A stretch of DNA of 64,000 bases from Sphingomonas phyllosphaerae FA2. GTDB taxonomy: Bacteria > Pseudomonadota > Alphaproteobacteria > Sphingomonadales > Sphingomonadaceae. Within the stretch, counting starts at the first letter, position 1. Each line of letters opens with the position of its first letter. Under the pieces are notes generated by a model, which was given only the letters and a program-made list of their open reading frames with translations, was not told where the DNA came from and searched no databases. A program made the position numbers and the translations under genes. This document shows, piece by piece, positions 58,780-64,000 of this stretch. Location: positions 1 through 64,000 of the forward strand of contig NZ_ATYK01000004.1 of assembly GCF_000427645.1 (NCBI RefSeq), read 5' to 3'.

Positions 58780-60041
58780 TTCCGCCCTCCCGGTGACTGC
58801 GGCTTGAGTTCCACGTGCTCAATACGGCCGGACAAGCCCGAAATACTATCAGACGGGCGGGCCGCCAAAATCAGCGTCTGCACAGGGCAGCCCGCCGGCA
58901 CCTGGAACACACCCTCGAACCCGGCGCTCCCTTGGCTTGATCGCGATACCGTCACTCGGCCCAGCTCCCGCCCGTTCTGACAGACCAAAGTCCAATACGG
59001 CAGCGTGCCGTCCGGCTGGTCGATGTCGATGCTTCGCCCCTGCAACCGATAGCTACCCGGCGGCAGCAACTGAACCTGTTGCAGCATCGGCCCGCCGATG
59101 CTGGCCGGCGCGGAGAAATCGAACCCGTCCTTGGCGATCGTGCCGGTGATCCCGCCGTCGCCGACCACAACCCAATCGAACGGCGTCGGCGTGTCCGACT
59201 GGCCCGAAAAATTGCCAGAGCGTGACCGGTCCCGCGGCGCCAGGGGATGCATGGTCGCGTAATAGCTCCATGCCTGATCCACCTTGCCGCTCGCGAACAA
59301 GGCGGCAAGCAAGGCCGCTTTCGCTGACTCGGGCGTCGCGATGCCGACGCGGTCGAGGCGGCGGAACAGCATCGCCGTTGCAAGCGGATCGGTCCCTCGC
59401 GCTGCCACGAAGCCAATGAAGCCGTCGCGCCAAGGCGGGTTCGTCGCGAGCAAGCGCACCAGCCGCGCTTGTACGGGCGCTTCGACGCTTGCCGCTGCCA
59501 AGACCGGAAAGAGCGCACCGGACGTCTCCGGTTTGACCCGCAGCGCGATGTCGTAATGGCGTAGCGCGCCGTCGACGTCGCCGTGTGCGACGGCATCCTC
59601 AATCCTCCACAATTGGGTTAGAGGATCGCGACGCGAGAGGGTCTCCGAATAGGTGAAGGCACGGCGCGCCGTCACGGTATCACCGCGCATCTGTGCGTTG
59701 AACCCCAGCGCCGCTGCCGCCGGTACGCTCACCGCATCTTGGCGTAAGGCCGTAATAGCCAGTTTATCGCTGCGCAGTCGATCACTTGCCGTCGCTTCCG
59801 GTCCGCTCAGCGTCGCCGCGAGGTGCGCCGTCGTGCGTCCATCGTAAGACGCCAAGGCAAAGGCGCGTTCGGCATCGCGACCCGATGCCTGGGCAAGCGA
59901 GAAGCTGCCTTCGTAATAGCCAACGACGGCCACGATCGCCGCCAGTGCGACGCGAGCAGGCCATTGTTTACGGAAGCGGCGAGCAAGGCGACCGCCGCTT
60001 CCACGCGGCCGGTCAGGCCTTTTCGTCACGTTCGCGCCCAT
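58776..60041 (-). CDS. Membrane-anchored helical-repeat protein of the exopolysaccharide operon
   Basis: 421 residues if started at MGANVTKRPDRP; ATGs at 60065 and 60053 are alternatives, and all overlap the kinase gene. One membrane span (about residues 25-43, ARVALAAIVAVVGYY) follows an Arg-rich cytoplasmic start. The periplasmic part begins with TPR-like helices (AALGFNAQMRGDTVTARRAFTYSETLSRRDPLTQLWRIEDAVAHGDVDGALRHYDIALR) and ends in a beta-rich domain (FDWVVVGDGGITGTIAKDGFDFSAPASIGGPM to RIEHVELKP) that looks carbohydrate-binding in style. I do not recognise the family. Coupling to the kinase and to the small secreted protein suggests a structural role in EPS assembly. Confidence 0.7.
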   Translation of the reverse strand: MGANVTKRPDRPRGSGGRLARRFRKQWPARVALAAIVAVVGYYEGSFSLAQASGRDAERAFALASYDGRTTAHLAATLSGPEATASDRLRSDKLAITALRQDAVSVPAAAALGFNAQMRGDTVTARRAFTYSETLSRRDPLTQLWRIEDAVAHGDVDGALRHYDIALRVKPETSGALFPVLAAASVEAPVQARLVRLLATNPPWRDGFIGFVAARGTDPLATAMLFRRLDRVGIATPESAKAALLAALFASGKVDQAWSYYATMHPLAPRDRSRSGNFSGQSDTPTPFDWVVVGDGGITGTIAKDGFDFSAPASIGGPMLQQVQLLPPGSYRLQGRSIDIDQPDGTLPYWTLVCQNGRELGRVTVSRSSQGSAGFEGVFQVPAGCPVQTLILAARPSDSISGLSGRIEHVELKPQSPGGRK

Positions 60042-62220
60042 AGCCGTAGCCATATTCGTAACCATAGCCGTAATGCGCCTTGCGTGCCTCGAACTTCGTC
60101 AGAACACCACCGAAGACGCGGGCGTTGGCGCTGGCGAGACGGCCGAGTGCGGTCTTGACCAGGCTGGAGCGAATCCCGTGGGATTCCACCGCATAGATCA
60201 CGCCTTCGACACGGCTAGCGATTAGCGGTGCATCGGCCAGCCCCATGACGGGGGGCGAGTCGATGATGACATGGTCGTATTGCTCTAGCAGTCGGGCAAG
60301 GAGCACCGCCAGGCGGTTGCCGGTTAGCAGTTCGGCCGCATTAGGCGGGATCGGTCCGGCAGACATGGCCATGAAGCCCATATCCTGCATCGGGAACAAC
60401 ATAGTCGAAATGTCGTCGTCGCCCGCCAGGAAGTTGCTCAACCCACGCTCGTGATCAACGCCTCCCATCTGATGGATGGATGGCGAGCGCATGTCGCCGT
60501 CAACGAGCAGGACGTTACGTCGCCCCCGAGACAATGTGGTTGCCAGTGCAAGAGCGGTGGTCGACTTACCCTCCGCAGGGCGCGTCGAGGTGACCGCGAA
60601 ACTGCGTGGGATGCCGCTCTCGGTTGTGAAGGCAAGACTTGTCTGGATCGCCAGATAAGCGTCGAACAGGTCCGACTTACGATCGAGCAACGCTTCTTTC
60701 GGCGTAGAGCGATCGACCTTCGGCACCGATCCCAGCAGTGGCAATCCAAGCCGACGTTCAACTTCCGCGGGATCGGCTATCGCCTCATCGATCTGCTCCA
60801 GTGCGAAAGCAGCTACCGCACCAAGACCGGTGCCGATTAGCAGCGATAGCACTAGATTGAGCAGAAGCCGCGGGCTGGATGGCTTTTCGGGGGTATCGGC
60901 AGCATCGACTACGGAAACGTTGTTAATGCCGACGCCACCCGCAACACCGATTTCCTTGAAACGTTGTAGCAGGCCGTCATAAAGTGCGCGGTTGGTATCC
61001 ACTTCCTGCTGGTAGATATTGTACTGGATGCTTCGCCGACGAAGGTCGAGATAGCTCGACTTCAGGGCGTTGACCTTGTTCTGCAATCCACGCTCGCGCT
61101 CCAGCGCTTCGCGGAAGTCGGCATTGAGCGATCCGGACACGCGTCGCTCCTCGCGGGCGATGGACCGATCGAGCTGGTCGATCTGCGACTGGACGGCCTT
61201 AGCGGTCGGATAGTCGGGCTGGAACTGGACCATTAACCGCTGATAGTCGGCGGCAAGCTCCGCACGGCGCTGGCGCAGGTTGTTGATGGCGGTGTTTCGC
61301 AGCGCTTCGGTCGACGCGCCGGCGGCACCAGCCTGACGGAAGCGCGCCTCGGCTTGAATTCGCTCGGCCGTCGCCTGCGACAAGGCGGTGTTGAGGGTGG
61401 CGAGATCATCCGCGACAATCGACCGCTCGGTCGTCGTCTTTCCATCGCCCGATTGCGATGGCAGATTAATGATTTGCTGCGCGGAGGCGTAGTTCACCAG
61501 TTGTCGCTGTGACGCATCCAGCCGTTCCTTGGACTGCGCCAGCTGTCGCTGGAGCAGGTTACGGCCGTAGGATGTCGCCTGTACCTTGCGTTCCAGGTTC
61601 GTCTGGATGAAATTTTCCGCCCAGGCATTGGCGACCTGCGCGGAAAAGACCGGGTCAGGGCTGGTGAACGAAATGTCCACGAGGCGCGACAAGCGCGTCG
61701 GGGTGATCACGAGATTGTCGCGGAGCGTTTTGCCTGCCACCCGCTGTCGTTCCAGACGCCCGCCGGCCGGATAGCGGCCGTTCACCAGCTGGAATGCCGG
61801 CGTGTCCGCCGCGGTGTCGAACCGTTCAAAAAACTTTGGATCGTCGACCAGCTTCAGCTGCTGCGCGACCCGTTCCGACAGCGAGCGCGATTTCAGCAGC
61901 CCGTATTGCGTCTGATAGAATTCCTGATCCGCCAGACTGGCTTCGCGTTCGACGCCTTGGATATCGGTGACCTTGCTGGATTCACGCAAAACCTCGATCG
62001 AAGCGGTCGCGGTATATTTGGGTGTCATCAGCAGGGTGATGATGAGGCCCAGCAAAACGCATGCCGCGACGATCGACAGGATAACGTATCGCCGCCGAAT
62101 TATCATGCGAAGATATTGCCGCAGGACCGGCATCTTCGCTGGCTCAGGCGGCTGCTGGCTGCTGAAAGCCCCCCCGGCCGGCAGTACGCCGCCAGGTGTC
62201 ATGGCTGTCGCTGGATTCAT
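60013..62220 (-). CDS. Wzc-type polysaccharide co-polymerase / tyrosine autokinase
   Basis: 735 residues. Wzz-type N-terminal region with a membrane span near 45-66 (YVILSIVAACVLLGLIITLLM), periplasmic coiled coil (about 190-420, EERRVSGSLNADFREALERERGL), the proline-rich segment DTPEKPSSPRLLLNLVLSLLIGTGLGAVAAF at the second span, then a cytoplasmic BY-kinase domain. Walker A-like STRPAEGKSTTALA (about 545-558), Walker A' VLLVDGDMRSPS and Walker B VIIDSPPVMGLADA are intact. The tail is Tyr-rich (HYGYGYEYGYGYGRERDEKA), the autophosphorylation cluster. It controls chain length and export of exopolysaccharide with the Wza protein encoded 29 bp upstream. Confidence 0.93.
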   Translation of the reverse strand: MNPATAMTPGGVLPAGGAFSSQQPPEPAKMPVLRQYLRMIIRRRYVILSIVAACVLLGLIITLLMTPKYTATASIEVLRESSKVTDIQGVEREASLADQEFYQTQYGLLKSRSLSERVAQQLKLVDDPKFFERFDTAADTPAFQLVNGRYPAGGRLERQRVAGKTLRDNLVITPTRLSRLVDISFTSPDPVFSAQVANAWAENFIQTNLERKVQATSYGRNLLQRQLAQSKERLDASQRQLVNYASAQQIINLPSQSGDGKTTTERSIVADDLATLNTALSQATAERIQAEARFRQAGAAGASTEALRNTAINNLRQRRAELAADYQRLMVQFQPDYPTAKAVQSQIDQLDRSIAREERRVSGSLNADFREALERERGLQNKVNALKSSYLDLRRRSIQYNIYQQEVDTNRALYDGLLQRFKEIGVAGGVGINNVSVVDAADTPEKPSSPRLLLNLVLSLLIGTGLGAVAAFALEQIDEAIADPAEVERRLGLPLLGSVPKVDRSTPKEALLDRKSDLFDAYLAIQTSLAFTTESGIPRSFAVTSTRPAEGKSTTALALATTLSRGRRNVLLVDGDMRSPSIHQMGGVDHERGLSNFLAGDDDISTMLFPMQDMGFMAMSAGPIPPNAAELLTGNRLAVLLARLLEQYDHVIIDSPPVMGLADAPLIASRVEGVIYAVESHGIRSSLVKTALGRLASANARVFGGVLTKFEARKAHYGYGYEYGYGYGRERDEKA

Positions 62221-62249
62221 ATCGGCGAGGGACCCTTGAGAGCGCGCGA

Positions 62250-62960
62250 TTACTGCAGGATCGCGATGAGAGGAGCGGCAAGCACAGGAGCGAGCGATAC
62301 CAGATCGCGGAAGCGCCGTCGTTGCGGGGAGTCGCCCACGACGATCACATCGTTGGCGTAGATTTGCGGATCGTCGTACATGCCGCGCCGGATGGCGCCG
62401 ACGTTGTATAGCCCCGCCATCTTGCGGCCCTCCACCGTGCGCAGGATGACCACATCGTCCTGCCGCGCGAATTCCGACAGACCCTTGGCCGAGGCGATCG
62501 CCCGCATCAGGGTCATCTGATTGGTGACCGGGTACAAGCCGGGTTCAACCACCTGACCGTCCACAGTCACGACTTGGCTGACCGACCCCTTGATGTTGAC
62601 GGTCACTTCCGGGTTTCGCACGTAGCGGGTGCGCAGGGCGTTCTCGATCGCGGTGGCCAGCTCGCCGGTCGTCTTTCCACGGGCGTCGATCGTTCCGGCC
62701 AGCGGCATCGCGATACGGCCGCTCGCATCAATCTGCACCTCGCGACTGAGATCGGGAACGTTGAAGACGTCGATCTGCACGGTGTCCAAGGGGCCGATCA
62801 ACGCAGGACGGTCGCCCGCGATGAGGTCACCTCGTGTCGGTGCGGGCAGGGTCGTGTCATTCTCGACGACGGTGAGCCGTTGCGTCGGTACGAGCGGCTG
62901 ACGACCCCCGCAGCCCGCTAGGACCGAAGCGCCCAACAGGACGATCAACATTTTACGCAT
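62250..62960 (-). CDS. Wza-type polysaccharide export lipoprotein
   Basis: 236 residues. Lipobox LAGCGG with the lipidated Cys at 17. The polysaccharide-export domain follows: IGPLDTVQIDVFNVPDLSREVQIDASGRIAMPLAGTIDARGKTTGELATAIENAL, then RNPEVTVNIKGSVSQVVTVDGQVVEPGLYP (the SLBB-like segment) and MTLMRAIASAKGLSEFARQDDVVILR. It is shorter than enteric Wza (about 380 residues), as is common in alphaproteobacteria, but both domains are present. It forms the outer-membrane channel for EPS and works with the adjacent kinase. Confidence 0.92.
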   Translation of the reverse strand: MRKMLIVLLGASVLAGCGGRQPLVPTQRLTVVENDTTLPAPTRGDLIAGDRPALIGPLDTVQIDVFNVPDLSREVQIDASGRIAMPLAGTIDARGKTTGELATAIENALRTRYVRNPEVTVNIKGSVSQVVTVDGQVVEPGLYPVTNQMTLMRAIASAKGLSEFARQDDVVILRTVEGRKMAGLYNVGAIRRGMYDDPQIYANDVIVVGDSPQRRRFRDLVSLAPVLAAPLIAILQ

Positions 62961-63025
62961 GCGGAGGCGATGCTCTCAGGTTAGGGATTGACGAGCCATA
63001 GTTAGCGCCGTGTCCAAGGTAAAGG

Positions 63026-64000
63026 TCAGCCTTGTCGACCCGACTTAACTCCATGAAGCCACGAGGCCGCGACCACGATCAACATCATCATGGTCGGCGT
63101 ACGGGCCGGATAGTCGAAGGCACTGGCCAGCACCGTCAGCAGCAGCATGATCGAGCCGATTCGAGCAAGGGCCGGATCCGCCAGATCAGCCGGCCGCCGC
63201 CATGCCGCCACGCTTGCCCATCCCCACCATGCCAGCGCAGCCAGTAGCAACAGCAGTCCCAAAATGCCGGCATCAAGCACAATTTCGAGAAGATCGTTGT
63301 GGGCGTGGTTGAAGTAGGTCGGCTTCAGCAGCGCCAGCGGTTCGTGGATGCGGAAAACAGGGTCGAAGCTTCCTAGGCCGGCACCGGCCGGAAAATAGTT
63401 CAGCGTCATCGCCCACACGGTCGGCAACGCGCGCCCGCGCATGTCCTGTCCGGCGTCCATCTCGAAGATCCGCTGAATTGATACCGCGCGGTCCGCCGCG
63501 ACGCTGATCAGCACGAAGATGGCAACGATGGCCGCCACTGCGGCGATCAGCGCCGGGAATGCCCACGTCGGCGCACGGCGCAGCGCCCGCCGGATGTTGC
63601 TGCGCGCCACCAGCAGGCTACCGGCAAGCGCCAGCGCCCCCAGCAACAGTCCAGCGCGCGATCCGCTCACCACAATCGTCATCAGAAGCAAAAGCGTCAG
63701 TCCAACCCCGATCACCGCTCGTCCGCGTCCGCGGTTGCGACCGGCAAACACCCATGCCGGCACCAGCAGACAGCCCAGAGCCAGCAAGAGCGCGAAATGG
63801 TTGCGGTTGGCGAAGATGCCGCTCATTTCGCCCACGCTGTCGTTGATGAGGGGATTGTTGAAGCCCGAACCCGAAAGCTGCATGAGCCCGAGCAGGTTTG
63901 CCGCAACGATCATAATCAGGATTACGCCCGGCAGCAGCCGACGCTCGTCCGGCCGGATGCTGTCGATCATCACGACCGTCGTCAGCGGTACGATCAGCGA
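63026..64000 (-). CDS. O-antigen ligase / polymerase family protein (5' end outside window)
   Basis: The frame is open to the right edge, so the N-terminus is missing; an internal ATG at 63973 is probably not the start. At least nine membrane segments are seen. The Wzy_C/WaaL pattern is visible: SGIFANRNHFALLLALGCLLVPAW, then the conserved VSGSRAGLLLGALAL, and the periplasmic loop with GAGLGSFDPVFRIHE and NHAHNDLLEIVLDAGILGLLLLL. The H-x-H-N-D motif is diagnostic of the ligase/polymerase family. It lies upstream of the Wza and Wzc genes and probably polymerises the exopolysaccharide repeat unit. Confidence 0.88.
   Translation of the reverse strand, partial: SLIVPLTTVVMIDSIRPDERRLLPGVILIMIVAANLLGLMQLSGSGFNNPLINDSVGEMSGIFANRNHFALLLALGCLLVPAWVFAGRNRGRGRAVIGVGLTLLLLMTIVVSGSRAGLLLGALALAGSLLVARSNIRRALRRAPTWAFPALIAAVAAIVAIFVLISVAADRAVSIQRIFEMDAGQDMRGRALPTVWAMTLNYFPAGAGLGSFDPVFRIHEPLALLKPTYFNHAHNDLLEIVLDAGILGLLLLLAALAWWGWASVAAWRRPADLADPALARIGSIMLLLTVLASAFDYPARTPTMMMLIVVAASWLHGVKSGRQG

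Overview
This 64 kb, GC-rich window looks like a sphingomonad (Sphingomonas or a close relative). The indicators are several long TonB-dependent receptors with the typical plug boxes, a PEP-CTERM protein, 2OG-Fe(II) oxygenases clustered with a TPR protein, an autotransporter-rich surface proteome, and the palindromic intergenic repeats seen in this group. No rRNA, tRNA or CRISPR array was seen.

The most informative locus is 12.1-16.7 kb. It is a complete plasmid-type replication and partition module: a RepA (RPA-family) initiator flanked by six 21-bp iterons, a RepC-type initiator, and a ParA ATPase overlapping a ribbon-helix-helix partner. Around it lies a family of short palindromes built on CATGTCGAC, which I saw nowhere else in the window. 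The window is therefore probably part of a large plasmid or chromid, or of a plasmid integrated in a chromosome, even though it carries many chromosome-like genes.

Layout. 0-3.3 kb: C-terminal part of an autotransporter with 279-bp tandem repeats. 3.3-10.4 kb: IalB-like protein, three 2OG-Fe(II) oxygenases (one fused to TPRs), CstA and its small partner, and an anchored unknown. 10.4-12.1 kb: gene-free, repeat-dense DNA. 12.1-16.7 kb: replicon module. 16.7-23.8 kb: NTF2-like protein, PEP-CTERM protein, large extracellular nuclease, a frameshifted secreted protein, and two tandem TonB_C proteins. 23.8-38.6 kb: nutrient acquisition, with a beta-propeller phytase translationally coupled to a TonB receptor, then a SIMPL protein, a WGR protein, a RES/Xre-type toxin-antitoxin pair, two more TonB receptors and a histidine-acid phosphatase/phytase. 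38.6-47 kb: ClC channel, a 29-residue membrane peptide, a thioredoxin-like protein, a third TonB_C protein, a GFA enzyme, a MITE-like element, a methyltransferase, an FeS-type (6-4) photolyase and a cupin. 47-58.3 kb: two giant surface proteins, a 2268-residue autotransporter and a 1412-residue repeat adhesin. 58.3-64 kb: exopolysaccharide genes read leftwards (O-antigen ligase/polymerase, Wza-type exporter, Wzc-type tyrosine autokinase, two coupled unknown genes).

Two themes join these genes. One is envelope and biofilm biology (adhesins, EPS, PEP-CTERM, extracellular nuclease). The other is organic phosphate scavenging (two unrelated phytase families, each with a TonB receptor close by). 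Start codons were chosen by Shine-Dalgarno position and signal-peptide fit, so several are shorter than the longest open frame.
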